Below are positions 1 to 7,138 of a stretch of 9,126 bases of DNA, one piece after another. How positions within the stretch are numbered: position 1 is the stretch's first letter; each line of letters starts with the position of its first letter. The position numbers were made by a program, and so were the translations under genes. The DNA lies in assembly GCA_003566335.1 (NCBI GenBank), contig PXDR01000199.1:1-9126 (forward strand). The letters run 5' to 3'. A model generated the notes under the pieces. The model was not told the DNA's origin. It saw only the letters and a program-made list of their open reading frames with translations, and did not search any database. Source of the DNA: Cyanobacteria bacterium T3Sed10_344R1 (GTDB lineage: Bacteria; Cyanobacteriota; Cyanobacteriia; Phormidesmidales; Phormidesmidaceae).

Positions 1-584
1 AACTCCAAAATCACAGTGGCTAGAGCCTCAATTTCGGCGGGACTGTAGACCATGCCAGTGGGGTTGGCCGGAGAATTCAGCACAAACAGCCGGGTTTGGG
101 GGGTGATGGCCTGGCGCAACTGCTCGGGGGTGATTTTGTAGTCGGTGTCGAGGGTGGTGGGCACAATCACCGAGGTGCCCCCGGCCAACTGCACCATCTC
201 GGGATAGCTGACCCAGTAGGGGGCGGGAATAATCACCTCATCCCCCGGTTGAATCAAGGCCATCATCAGGTTGAACAGGGACTGTTTGCCGCCGTTGGTG
301 ACGATAACGTTTTCGGCTTCGTAGGGGAGCTGGTTGTCTTGCTGCAGTTTGGTTGCGATCGCACGCCTCAGGGCCGGTTCTCCTGCTGCTGGGCCGTAGC
401 GGGTTTTGCCGTCGTCTAGGGCTTGCTTAGCGGCGGCACAAATATGTTCCGGGGTATTAAAGTCAGGCTCTCCGGCGCTAAAGCTACAGACATCAACCCC
501 ATCGGCCTGCAGCGCTTTGGCTTTGGCGGTAATGGCTAAGGTCAAGGACGGCTTCACAGCTTCAATGCGGCCTGCCAGCTTCAT
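1..584 (-). CDS. aspC: Class I/II PLP-dependent aminotransferase, aspartate aminotransferase type (5' part only)
   Basis: The first 194 codons of an aminotransferase whose 3' half lies beyond the left edge. The family transfers amino groups between aspartate (or prephenate) and 2-oxoacids using pyridoxal phosphate, in the cytoplasm. Visible motifs are SAGEPDF at residues 36-42 (substrate-binding loop), YGPAAGEPALR at 63-73, NGGKQ at 97-101 (cofactor phosphate region), APYW at 121-124 (aromatic stacking on the PLP ring) and NPTG at 174-177, whose Asn contacts the cofactor. These fit the Thermus/Rhizobium-like subgroup I-beta. The Schiff-base lysine would lie past the edge. ATG at 584 is chosen because MKLAGRIEAVKPS is the usual start of cyanobacterial homologues. 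The frame stays open upstream to a TGA with no better start. csaB lies 167 bases upstream on the same strand. Some I-beta members are prephenate aminotransferases, so substrate is not settled. Confidence 0.93.
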   Translation of the reverse strand, partial: MKLAGRIEAVKPSLTLAITAKAKALQADGVDVCSFSAGEPDFNTPEHICAAAKQALDDGKTRYGPAAGEPALRRAIATKLQQDNQLPYEAENVIVTNGGKQSLFNLMMALIQPGDEVIIPAPYWVSYPEMVQLAGGTSVIVPTTLDTDYKITPEQLRQAITPQTRLFVLNSPANPTGMVYSPAEIEALATVILE

Positions 585-751
585 AGGAATAGCCCAAGTA
601 ATAACGATGTCAACAGCAACTGGGGTTTGGCCTGCTCGCAGGACGCCCCCTCAAGACAGCAAAGTGCCCAGATATTCAACCTAGCTTAAAGCCTTTTTGC
701 GGTAGGCTCAGGGTTTTTTAGATTGGCTTCGGCCCTAGGGGCGGAACTGGT

Positions 752-1816
752 CTAGGAGCCTAAAACTTCTTTCAGCAGTTCCTGATGTAAATAAGCCCGA
801 TCAACCATGGCGCTGATGCGATCTGTTGAGAGCGGATCGCCGTTGACGTAGTGTTCTAGCCAAGCGCGACTGAGGTCGCGGGCGGTTGACGGCAGAGGCG
901 CTAAGGCTCCGGCTGGCCGAGGATTAAGATCCCATCCAGGCTGATTCAAGGACGCCAGCAGATATTCGACCTTGGGGTCATAGCTCAGGCCCAGGCAGCG
1001 ACAGCCCTCGGCTGCGCCCATAATCAGGGCGTGCAGCCGCATGGCAATCACCATTTCTACGCCGCGAAAGACCCCTTTCAGCTGGCGGGGCTGGGTCAAG
1101 CTGAGAATGGTGCTGTGGTCGGGCAACTGTTGATGCAGGGTTTGGGCGATAGCCAGGTCGGCACTGGGTTGAAAGGGCACCAGCACGATATGCGCCTGGC
1201 TAGTGCGCTGAAAGTCTTGCAGAGCTTGTCCCAGCAGGGTCAAACGGTCTGGGGTGAGCCAGGGATGCGATCGCAACGCCACCGCCACCCGAGGCGCAGG
1301 CAAATCCCACAGTCCTGGCACCGGCTCAGACTCCAACGCCCACACCGGATCTGGGGCCAACCAGCCGGGAATCTGCCAGCGCTGCAGCAGTTCTGCTGAG
1401 TTGCGATCGCGCACACTCACCCCCGTTGCCCGCTGCAAACATCGCCGGGTCAACCACCGACTCCAGGATCGTCGCAAGGGGCCAATGCCCTGCCCCCAAG
1501 CCACCGTTTTTAACCCCATCCCCTGGGCCAGCCCCATCAGCCCGCCGTAATACATCGGGTTGAGAGCACTCGTGGCGTCCTGCATTAGGCTGCCCCCACC
1601 CCAGATAAACGCTTGAGACTGGCGCAACGCCCCCCACACTGCTGGCGCTGACTTGCGGGGATAAGCTTGCACCCCGTACTGAGCTTGGGTTTGGGCCGGA
1701 TTCCCCGAAAGCACCAGCGGCGTCACCCCCGGCGGCAACAGTTGCAGCAATGCCGCCAACAGCGCCTCATCACCGCCATTGCCCATGCCGTAATAGCCGC
1801 ATAACACTGCTTTCAT
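752..1816 (-). CDS. csaB: Polysaccharide pyruvyl transferase CsaB
   Basis: A complete gene of 354 codons. CsaB-family enzymes add a ketal pyruvyl group from phosphoenolpyruvate to cell-surface polysaccharide; in Gram-positives this anchors S-layer proteins, and in cyanobacteria the acceptor is an envelope or extracellular glycan not identified here. The N-terminus carries the family signature GYYGMGNGGDEAL (residues 7-19). It is followed by WGGGSLMQD near 72-80, GQGIGPL near 109-115, VRDRNS near 136-141, and the C-terminal MRLHALI (259-265) with GLSYDPKVEYLL (276-287), which together define the PS_pyruv_trans fold. No signal peptide or membrane segment is seen, so it should be cytoplasmic. 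A TTG two codons upstream (1822) would also be in frame. ATG at 1816 is preferred because MKAVLCGYYG is the natural family start; neither has a clear Shine-Dalgarno. It could be co-transcribed with the aminotransferase gene downstream. Confidence 0.92.
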   Translation of the reverse strand: MKAVLCGYYGMGNGGDEALLAALLQLLPPGVTPLVLSGNPAQTQAQYGVQAYPRKSAPAVWGALRQSQAFIWGGGSLMQDATSALNPMYYGGLMGLAQGMGLKTVAWGQGIGPLRRSWSRWLTRRCLQRATGVSVRDRNSAELLQRWQIPGWLAPDPVWALESEPVPGLWDLPAPRVAVALRSHPWLTPDRLTLLGQALQDFQRTSQAHIVLVPFQPSADLAIAQTLHQQLPDHSTILSLTQPRQLKGVFRGVEMVIAMRLHALIMGAAEGCRCLGLSYDPKVEYLLASLNQPGWDLNPRPAGALAPLPSTARDLSRAWLEHYVNGDPLSTDRISAMVDRAYLHQELLKEVLGS

Positions 1817-1889
1817 CGCCAACTTGTGCCCCTAGTCATCCCGACCCCATCGCCATTGCCCAACCTCCCCTGACTCTGCCAAGGACAGG

Positions 1890-1926
1890 TGCAGCGCAGT
1901 CTTTAAGATAGAGGGTATCTGCTGCA
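1890..1926. promoter_or_regulatory. Nested inverted repeat in the csaB / ycf49 divergent spacer
   Basis: The outer arms TGCAGC (1890-1895) and GCTGCA (1921-1926) enclose inner arms AGATA (1906-1910) and TATCT (1916-1920) around GAGGG. The right arms are contiguous and the left arms are separated by ten bases. It lies 33 bases before the ycf49 start and 73 bases from csaB, where promoters for both genes should be. An operator or a 5'-UTR hairpin is inferred; no convincing -35/-10 pair was found. Confidence 0.3.
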
Positions 1927-1958
1927 CTATTCTGTTTAACCGCAAGTTCTAACCCCCT

Positions 1959-2261
1959 ATGCACGCTCTTTCCATCCCCACCTGGATTATCCATGTCGCC
2001 AGCGTTCTGGAATGGATTGCCGCCATCTGGTTAATTTGGCGCTACAGCGAACTCAGCGGCAAACTGGCCTGGCGCTGGCTCAGCTTTGGCATGTTGCCCG
2101 CCCTCGTTAGCGCCATGTGTGCCTGCACCTGGCATTTGTTCGACAATGCTCCCGATTTAGGCTGGTTGGTGACGCTGCAAGCTGGGATGACGGTTGTGGG
2201 GAATACGACGGTCTGCCTAGCCGCCTGGTGGATTTGGCGACAGTCGCGCCAGACTGCGTAA
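1959..2261 (+). CDS. ycf49: Ycf49-like small membrane protein (DUF2499)
   Basis: A 100-residue, Trp-rich integral membrane protein of the DUF2499 family, found in cyanobacteria and plastids and called Ycf49 in algal plastid genomes. Its biochemical role is unknown. The match rests on its near-full-length family pattern: MHALSIPTWIIHVASVLEW at 1-19, GMLPALVSAMCACTWHLFDN at 44-63 and LVTLQAGMTVVGN at 70-82. Three hydrophobic stretches at about 10-28, 40-60 and 70-93 suggest three transmembrane helices, with the basic C-terminal tail RQSRQTA on the cytoplasmic side. The conserved Cys54, Cys56 and His59 could bind a metal or haem, but that is speculation. The start is the first ATG. There is no Shine-Dalgarno, which is common in cyanobacteria. 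It is transcribed alone, divergent from csaB. Confidence 0.88.
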   Translation: MHALSIPTWIIHVASVLEWIAAIWLIWRYSELSGKLAWRWLSFGMLPALVSAMCACTWHLFDNAPDLGWLVTLQAGMTVVGNTTVCLAAWWIWRQSRQTA

Positions 2262-2273
2262 GGTGCGATTTAT

Positions 2274-2291
2274 GAGATGCGATCGCATCTC
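2274..2291. repeat. 18-bp perfect palindrome built on a HIP1 site
   Basis: GAGATGCGATCGCATCTC is its own reverse complement and is centred on the cyanobacterial HIP1 octamer at 2279-2286. It begins 13 bases after the ycf49 stop. As RNA it could form a tight hairpin, but the following bases (CCACCTTTCCC) are not a uridine run, so a classic terminator is not supported. Confidence 0.7.
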
Positions 2292-2407
2292 CCACCTTTC
2301 CCAACTTAAGGCTCACCGCTGCGCAAATATTTCAGGCTGGGCAGCCTATCGAAAAACTGAAGGAGAACTGAAGCAGCGAAACCGCTCAGCCTTGGTCGAA
2401 GACGCCT

Positions 2408-2430
2408 CTTTAGTGAAGCCGACACTAAAG
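2408..2430. repeat. Perfect 8-bp inverted repeat downstream of tRNA-Pro
   Basis: The arms CTTTAGTG (2408-2415) and CACTAAAG (2423-2430) match perfectly around a 7-base loop. The right arm runs into TG, giving an overlapping alternative dyad CACT-AA-AGTG at 2423-2432. In the tRNA orientation it lies about 50 bases beyond the tRNA 3' end, where a terminator or trailer structure would sit. It has no T-run on either side, so its role is uncertain. Confidence 0.4.
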
Positions 2431-2451
2431 TGTTAGCGACGACATCTAAAC

Positions 2452-2475
2452 CGTTAATCGACACGTTAATCGACA
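2452..2475. repeat. Tandem 12-mer, two perfect copies
   Basis: The unit CGTTAATCGACA occurs at 2452-2463 and again, with no gap, at 2464-2475. The next five bases (2476-2480, AATCG) echo the unit and run into the tRNA 3' end. It abuts the 3' side of tRNA-Pro(CGG), so it would be in the tRNA trailer. Confidence 0.85.
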
Positions 2476-2477
2476 AA

Positions 2478-2551
<74 letters not shown>

Positions 2552-2863
2552 TAAAGCCATATCAAGATTATCACAAGGGCTCCGGCCTCGACCCAAATTG
2601 TCCAGCTTAAACAAGTGTCAGCCCCCAACTGAGTCACAATAGGCAAATCAGGGTGAAATAATGTCAGGGTTTGATTAGGTCATAGCTGCTATTGGGTCAA
2701 ACTCACCGGATCACTTCCATCTACCGCAGAAGATAGACCCAGGACAGTCGGACGAACCTGCCAAGCTAAGCCAAGGCTACCCAGTGGGAGTCAAGGCCAC
2801 GAGCTGCTGGCGACATTCGTCCCTTGTCCGTTGCATCGCCCTTCCTTAACCGTTCCGCCACCT
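2552..2863. other. 312-base spacer before the adenylate cyclase gene
   Basis: No gene is supported here. The tRNA-Pro promoter must lie at its left end and the cyclase promoter within it, but I see no clear -35/-10 pair and no GTA-N8-TAC site of the NtcA type. The only structured element noticed is the nested dyad at 2669-2702. The length leaves room for a long leader or a small RNA. Confidence 0.6.
2669..2702. promoter_or_regulatory. Nested near-concentric dyad upstream of the cyclase gene
   Basis: The outer arms GTTTGA (2669-2674) and TCAAAC (2697-2702) enclose the odd palindrome ATAGC-T-GCTAT (2682-2692). The two centres are within two bases of each other. It lies about 160 bases upstream of the cyclase ATG. 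It could be a regulator site or an RNA hairpin; the identity of any binding protein is unknown. Confidence 0.3.
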
Positions 2864-5800
2864 ATGACAGAGCGCGTGTTCTCTGACATTGTTCCACCTG
2901 ACTATACGCCGGAGGCTCCTGTGTCGAACCCAGAGGGCACTTCTCCACCATCCCGCGACCGGGTCAGTTTTCGGACTGCCGTCGATCGGGCTTCTCGGGA
3001 TGAATTGCTGCAACAGCTGACGGCGCTACAGCAACAGGTTGAAGATTTAGACCAAACGCTGTGCGATCGCACCCAAGCCCAGCAACAGCTAGAGGCGCGC
3101 TTTAACAGCCAGACCGAAGCGCTGCGAGAATCCAACGACACCCTAATCGCCGAAATCGTTGAGCATCGCCAGGCCGAGCTGGCCCTGCGGGGGGCAAAGG
3201 ATCAGCTCCAGGCGATTCTGGATGCTGTGCCTGGCATTGTCTCCTGGATTAGCGACGACTTCCGCTACCTGGGGGTGAACCGCCACCTGGCCGAAACCTT
3301 TCGGATGCCGATCGACGCCTTTACCAACCAAGACATCGGCTTCCTCCACACCAGCGACGAATTCAACAACTTCGTCAAAGCCTTTTTTGCCAGCGATGAC
3401 GACGAAGCCTATCGAGAAGTCTCCGCCAATGTGGCTGGGGTCACCCACCGCTTTTTAATCGTCGCTCAGAAATATAACGGCGGTCGGGCCGCCTTTACTG
3501 TCGGCATCGACATCACCGAGCGCAACCGCACAGAAGCAGCCCTGCGCCAGGCCGAGGCCAAATACCGCGCCATCTTTGAAAACACCGTCGAGGGTATCTT
3601 TCAGACCACCCCGGACGGTCGCTACCTCAGCGCCAACCCCTCCCTAGCCCGGATCTACGGCTACGAATCTGCCGAAGAGATGATGGCCAATTTGACCAGC
3701 ATCCAGCAGCAGCTCTATGTGGACTCCAGCTGTCGCGATACCTTTACCCAGATTCTCCAAGCTGAGGATGCGGTTCGCGGCTTTGAGGCTGAGGTGTACC
3801 GCAAAGACGGCAGCATTATCTGGATTTCAGAGAATGCCCGAGCGGTGCGGGATGAAGCCGGTGAGCTGCTGTACTACGAAGGTACGGTCGAAGACATCAC
3901 CGACCGCAAAGAAGCCGAAGCGGCCCTACAGCGGGCGAATGAAGAGCTAGAGCAGCGGGTCACACGCCGGACGGCTGCCCTGACGGAATCGAATCAGCGT
4001 CTGCTGTCTGAGATCCGCGAACGCCACCGGATTGAAGATGCCCTGAGATCTTCAGAAGCGGAACTGCGGGCCTTGTTTGCTGCGATGACCGATGTGATCA
4101 CGGTGTTTGACGCCGAAGGTCACTACCTGGATATTGTCGCCACAAACTCAGAACTGCTCTATAGCCCCGCCACGGAGCGGATTGGCCGCACGGTCTACGA
4201 TGTGCTGCCGCCGCACCAGGCCAATTTGTTCATGCGCCATATCCACCAGGCGCTCAACAGCAAGCAGCCGGTGCGCTTAGAGTACTGCCTGCCGATTGGT
4301 GAATGGCAAGGAGACGGCGAAAACGCGGAAGACGACTTCGAGCGCACGGCCTGGTACACCGCGATTGTCTCGCCTATGCCGGATAGTCGGGTGATTTGGG
4401 TGGCTCGGGATATTACTGAGCGCCGCCGCTCAGACCTGGCGCTGCGGCAAGCTGAAGAAAAGTACCGCAGCATCTTTGAAAACGCGGCAGAAGGCATCTT
4501 TCAAATCAGCCCGACGGGCCAATATCTCAGCGTCAACCCAGCCCTGGCGCGGATGTGTGGCTATGATTTCCCCTCGGATTTGATGGCGCGGGTGCAGGAT
4601 GTCAATCAGCTGTATGTCGATCCAGAGCGTCGCCAGGAAATGCTGCAGCTTTTGGCCAGCATTGGGTCGGTGTCTAAGTTTGAATCCCGGCTGTATCGGG
4701 CCGATGGCCAGATTATCTGGGTGTCTGAGAATGCCCGGACGGTGAAGGATGAGGCGGGCAACCTGTTGTACTACGAGGGCACCACTGCCGACATTACCCA
4801 GCGCAAGCAGGCCGAGTATGACCTGCAGGAAAGCCAGCGGGCCTTGGCTAACCTGATGGGCAACCTGGCGGGTATGGCCTACCGCTGTGTGCGCAGCGAA
4901 AGCGGGGAATGGGTGTTGGCTTTTGTCAGTGAGGGCTGTTTAGAGCTCACTGGCTATGACCCGGCCCAAATTCTGCAACAGCAGGGCATTTCTTTTGAAT
5001 ACCTCACCCATGAAGATGACCGGGTCATGGTCAAGGCCCAGATTCGGCTAGCCCTCAGCCAGCGCCAGCGGTTTCAGTTGACCTACCGCCTGGTCACGGC
5101 AACCGGGGAGCCGCGCTGGGTGCTAGAGAAGGGCAGTGGAGTGTTTGACCGTGATGGCAATCTAATTGCGGTGGAAGGATTCGTAACCGACATTACTGAG
5201 CGCAAACGGGCGGAGGATGCCCTACAAGCAGAGCAAGAAAAGTCGGAGCAGCTATTGCTGAACGTGTTGCCCCACTCGATTGCCCAGGAGCTAAAGCAGT
5301 CTCCGGGTGCGATCGCATATCGATTTGAAGAAGCCACTGTTCTGTTTGCCGACATTGTTGACTTCACCGGCATTTCTGCCCGAGTGCCGCCGACGGAGTT
5401 GGTGGACTTGCTGAACAAAATCTTCTCTCAGTTTGACCAACTGGCAGAGCGCTACGGCCTAGAAAAAATCAAGACCATTGGCGATGCCTACATGGTGGTG
5501 GGGGGCTTGCCTGACCCGAACCCGAACCACACTAGGGCGATCGCAGATATGGCCCTGGAAATGCAGCAGGTGATCAGCAACTTCAGACGGGAAGACGGCA
5601 CCGCCTTTGCCCTGCGCATCGGCATTGATACTGGCCCCGTAGTCGCTGGGGTGATTGGCATCAAAAAGTTCTCTTATGACCTGTGGGGCGATGCCGTCAA
5701 CATTGCTAGCCGTATGGAATCCCAAGGGGTCGGCGGCAGCATTCAGGTCACCAGCGCGGTCTATCAGCGGCTGCGGGATCAATATTTCCTCAACCAGCGA

Positions 5801-5884
5801 GGCACCGTGGTGATTAAAGGCCGGGGCGAGATGATGACCTACTGGTTGATGGGCAAGAAGGAGCCGGACGCGCCGGAAGGGTAA
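2864..5884 (+). CDS. Multi-PAS class III adenylate cyclase
   Basis: A soluble 1006-residue protein that should make cAMP from ATP. Order: a Pro-rich disordered N-terminus (1-35), a coiled coil (about 42-112), PAS 1 (114-220), PAS 2 with PAC (226-352), a coiled coil (353-390), PAS 3 (395-520), PAS 4 with PAC (526-651), PAS 5 (653-780), a cyclase transducer helix LLLNVLPHSIAQELK (797-811), and the cyclase domain (about 823-990). The catalytic set is complete: metal-binding Asp830 (FADIVDFT) and Asp874 (IGDAY), adenine-specifying Lys870 (IKTIGD) and Asp939 (YDLWG), transition-state Asn946 and Arg950 (NIASRM), and Lys985 (IKGRG). Lys and Asp at the specificity positions argue for adenylate, not guanylate, cyclase. 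No membrane segment is present. The ligand of each PAS is unknown. A TTG at 2831 is in frame, but ATG at 2864 is preferred. PAS 2 and PAS 4 are paralogous copies. The gene converges on the barrel-protein gene. Confidence 0.95.
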   Translation: MTERVFSDIVPPDYTPEAPVSNPEGTSPPSRDRVSFRTAVDRASRDELLQQLTALQQQVEDLDQTLCDRTQAQQQLEARFNSQTEALRESNDTLIAEIVEHRQAELALRGAKDQLQAILDAVPGIVSWISDDFRYLGVNRHLAETFRMPIDAFTNQDIGFLHTSDEFNNFVKAFFASDDDEAYREVSANVAGVTHRFLIVAQKYNGGRAAFTVGIDITERNRTEAALRQAEAKYRAIFENTVEGIFQTTPDGRYLSANPSLARIYGYESAEEMMANLTSIQQQLYVDSSCRDTFTQILQAEDAVRGFEAEVYRKDGSIIWISENARAVRDEAGELLYYEGTVEDITDRKEAEAALQRANEELEQRVTRRTAALTESNQRLLSEIRERHRIEDALRSSEAELRALFAAMTDVITVFDAEGHYLDIVATNSELLYSPATERIGRTVYDVLPPHQANLFMRHIHQALNSKQPVRLEYCLPIGEWQGDGENAEDDFERTAWYTAIVSPMPDSRVIWVARDITERRRSDLALRQAEEKYRSIFENAAEGIFQISPTGQYLSVNPALARMCGYDFPSDLMARVQDVNQLYVDPERRQEMLQLLASIGSVSKFESRLYRADGQIIWVSENARTVKDEAGNLLYYEGTTADITQRKQAEYDLQESQRALANLMGNLAGMAYRCVRSESGEWVLAFVSEGCLELTGYDPAQILQQQGISFEYLTHEDDRVMVKAQIRLALSQRQRFQLTYRLVTATGEPRWVLEKGSGVFDRDGNLIAVEGFVTDITERKRAEDALQAEQEKSEQLLLNVLPHSIAQELKQSPGAIAYRFEEATVLFADIVDFTGISARVPPTELVDLLNKIFSQFDQLAERYGLEKIKTIGDAYMVVGGLPDPNPNHTRAIADMALEMQQVISNFRREDGTAFALRIGIDTGPVVAGVIGIKKFSYDLWGDAVNIASRMESQGVGGSIQVTSAVYQRLRDQYFLNQRGTVVIKGRGEMMTYWLMGKKEPDAPEG
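3539..3919 (+). repeat. Intragenic repeat copy A (PAS 2 + PAC of the cyclase)
   Basis: Encodes the PAS/PAC block from ALRQAEAKYRAIFEN to DITDRKEAE. By hand alignment about 74 of 127 residues are identical to copy B at 4439-4816, with one single-residue gap. Confidence 0.8.
4439..4816 (+). repeat. Intragenic repeat copy B (PAS 4 + PAC of the cyclase)
   Basis: Encodes the block from ALRQAEEKYRSIFEN to DITQRKQAE, the partner of copy A. The best-kept parts are the N-terminal helix (ALRQAE.KYR.IFEN) and the C-terminal strands (IIW.SENAR.V.DEAG.LLYYEGT). Confidence 0.8.
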
Positions 5885-5923
5885 GTCCCGTTCCGGGCAC
5901 TAGCGCGGCACAGCACAAGGTGG

Positions 5924-5971
5924 ATCAGTAGCCACCGCCAGCTCGTCTCACCGCCTGGCGTGGCTACTGAT
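5924..5971. terminator. Long hairpin between convergent genes, probable bidirectional terminator
   Basis: The left arm at 5924-5941 (ATCAGTAGCCACCGCCAG) pairs with the right arm at 5955-5971 (CTGGCGTGGCTACTGAT). This gives 17 base pairs with a single bulged C and a 13-base loop. It starts 40 bases after the cyclase stop and ends 6 bases before the stop of the opposing gene. No T-run follows on either strand, so termination is inferred from position and stem strength. It may instead be an mRNA 3'-end stabiliser or a dispersed repeat. Confidence 0.55.
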
Positions 5972-5977
5972 TAGGGT

Positions 5978-6832
5978 CTATTCAAAGAACAGCGGTACGT
6001 TGTAGCCCACCCCTAGCAGTAGGCCGATGCCTGTACCGTTGGTGACTCGGAAGTTGCTCTGAGCGGTCAGGGTGAACTGCTGAGAAATCGGGATGTCTAG
6101 CCCGGCATTGATCAACAGTCCGGTGCTGTCGCCCACATCTACGCCGCCGCCTATGAAGGGAGCCACCGTAAACTGGTTGAACTGGACAGGGTTGAAGTTA
6201 AAGGTGACGGGGATGGCCACCGAGACATCCTGCTCACTGACCAGCAGGGCGGGGCGGACTGAAAACCGAGGCCCCAAGGACACTTTGCCAAAGACCGAGA
6301 AGCCAAAGTCACCCACGGCGCTATCTGCCGAGCGATCTAGGCCAATGTTGCCGCCGATGCCCAAGTAGGCTGGAGAAATGCCCCGAAATAGGGGAGCCGT
6401 CACCTGTGCCAACTGCTCTACTTCTTCCGTTTGGATTTGGGCGACTTCGTACCCGTCTTCAGCAAAAGCTAGGGGAGCGGTCGTCGTAATTGGGGCGGTG
6501 GGTAGGGCTAGGTCGGTCGCTTCTCCGAGACTTTCTGCCTCTACGGTTTCAGCCAGGGTAGGCACTTCGGTCTCTGGGATGTCTGCGGTGAGATCTGTTG
6601 CGATCGCAGCTTCAGCCAACTCAACCTCTGCTTCAGCCGGGTTGGCTTCAGTTGCAAGGGATTCGGCTTCCTCTACTGGCGCTTCTGCGGTCGGCTCGTC
6701 GGCAAAGTCCAGGGTGGCTGCGTCTAGATCGAAGTCAACCACAGTGAGTTCTGCTTGAGCGGGTAAAGCGCCCAGGCAAGCAACGGCGGCAGCGGTGCCG
6801 AGTAAAACTGGCAGACGATAAGTCAAGGTCAT
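5978..6832 (-). CDS. Secreted acidic protein with C-terminal beta-barrel-like domain (probable outer membrane)
   Basis: A 284-residue protein of unassigned function. Residues 1-27 form a clear signal peptide (basic start MTLTYR, hydrophobic core, cleavage after LPAQA). Residues 28 to about 145 are a low-complexity, strongly acidic Ala/Glu/Thr/Pro region with almost no basic residues, likely unstructured. Residues from about 153 to 284 alternate polar and hydrophobic positions with Gly-rich turns (YLGIGGNIGLD, FSVFGKVSLG, FSVRPALLV, VAPFIGGGVDVG, LLLGVGYNV) and end in LFFE. This pattern fits a small outer-membrane barrel and resembles many cyanobacterial hypothetical proteins. ATG at 6832 is chosen over an in-frame GTG at 6844 because AGAGGAG (6844-6850) is well placed only for the ATG. 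It converges on the cyclase gene. No partner is apparent. Confidence 0.72.
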   Translation of the reverse strand: MTLTYRLPVLLGTAAAVACLGALPAQAELTVVDFDLDAATLDFADEPTAEAPVEEAESLATEANPAEAEVELAEAAIATDLTADIPETEVPTLAETVEAESLGEATDLALPTAPITTTAPLAFAEDGYEVAQIQTEEVEQLAQVTAPLFRGISPAYLGIGGNIGLDRSADSAVGDFGFSVFGKVSLGPRFSVRPALLVSEQDVSVAIPVTFNFNPVQFNQFTVAPFIGGGVDVGDSTGLLINAGLDIPISQQFTLTAQSNFRVTNGTGIGLLLGVGYNVPLFFE

Positions 6833-7138
6833 GGGTTCGGTCACTCCTCTAGGGTGGGATGAGGCTCAGGTCGCGGGTTAGGCCAGACAGGGATAGATAA
6901 GTTCCGCTTTTTTAGGCGGATAGGATTGAACTTGTGGCGATCTGCCCTGATTTTGCTCAAATTTGACTGGTTTTCGGGAACCCACGCTGAGCTCAAGGCC
7001 ACTGTAGGCAATCCCGCCCAATCTTGCTACCCCCTAGAGCACAGAAGCTGGGCTATTTTCATAGATTTTTTAAGCGAGTTGCCTAAGCCCAAGGTCTATT
7101 TGCTCTATTCCACCAAGATGACTTGCCTGAGGTTCTCC
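6833..7138. other. Spacer upstream of the barrel-protein gene
   Basis: About 306 bases with no supported gene. It should hold the promoter of the minus-strand barrel-protein gene, whose ribosome site AGAGGAG lies at 6844-6850. A short hairpin TCCGC/GCGGA with a T-rich loop lies at 6903-6920. An open frame crosses on the plus strand from a TTG near 6926, but its translation has no recognisable or compositionally convincing protein character. Confidence 0.5.

Noticed and set aside
586..613. TTGACA and TATTCC, 16 bases apart, read as a promoter for the aminotransferase
   Set aside because: The -10 element would sit one base from the ATG, leaving no room for the transcription start, and the MKLAGRIEAV start is well conserved. 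Coincidence is more likely.
96..684. Two plus-strand open frames at the left end
   Set aside because: Both are antisense shadows of the aminotransferase coding strand and its upstream region, with low-complexity translations.
690..719. AGCCT/AGGCT hairpin followed by six T residues, looking like a terminator
   Set aside because: It would work only for plus-strand transcription, and no plus-strand gene precedes it. The stem is only five base pairs with a nine-base loop.
2831..2863. TTG start adding 11 residues to the cyclase
   Set aside because: An ATG follows in frame, the extra residues have no conserved feature, and no ribosome site favours the TTG.
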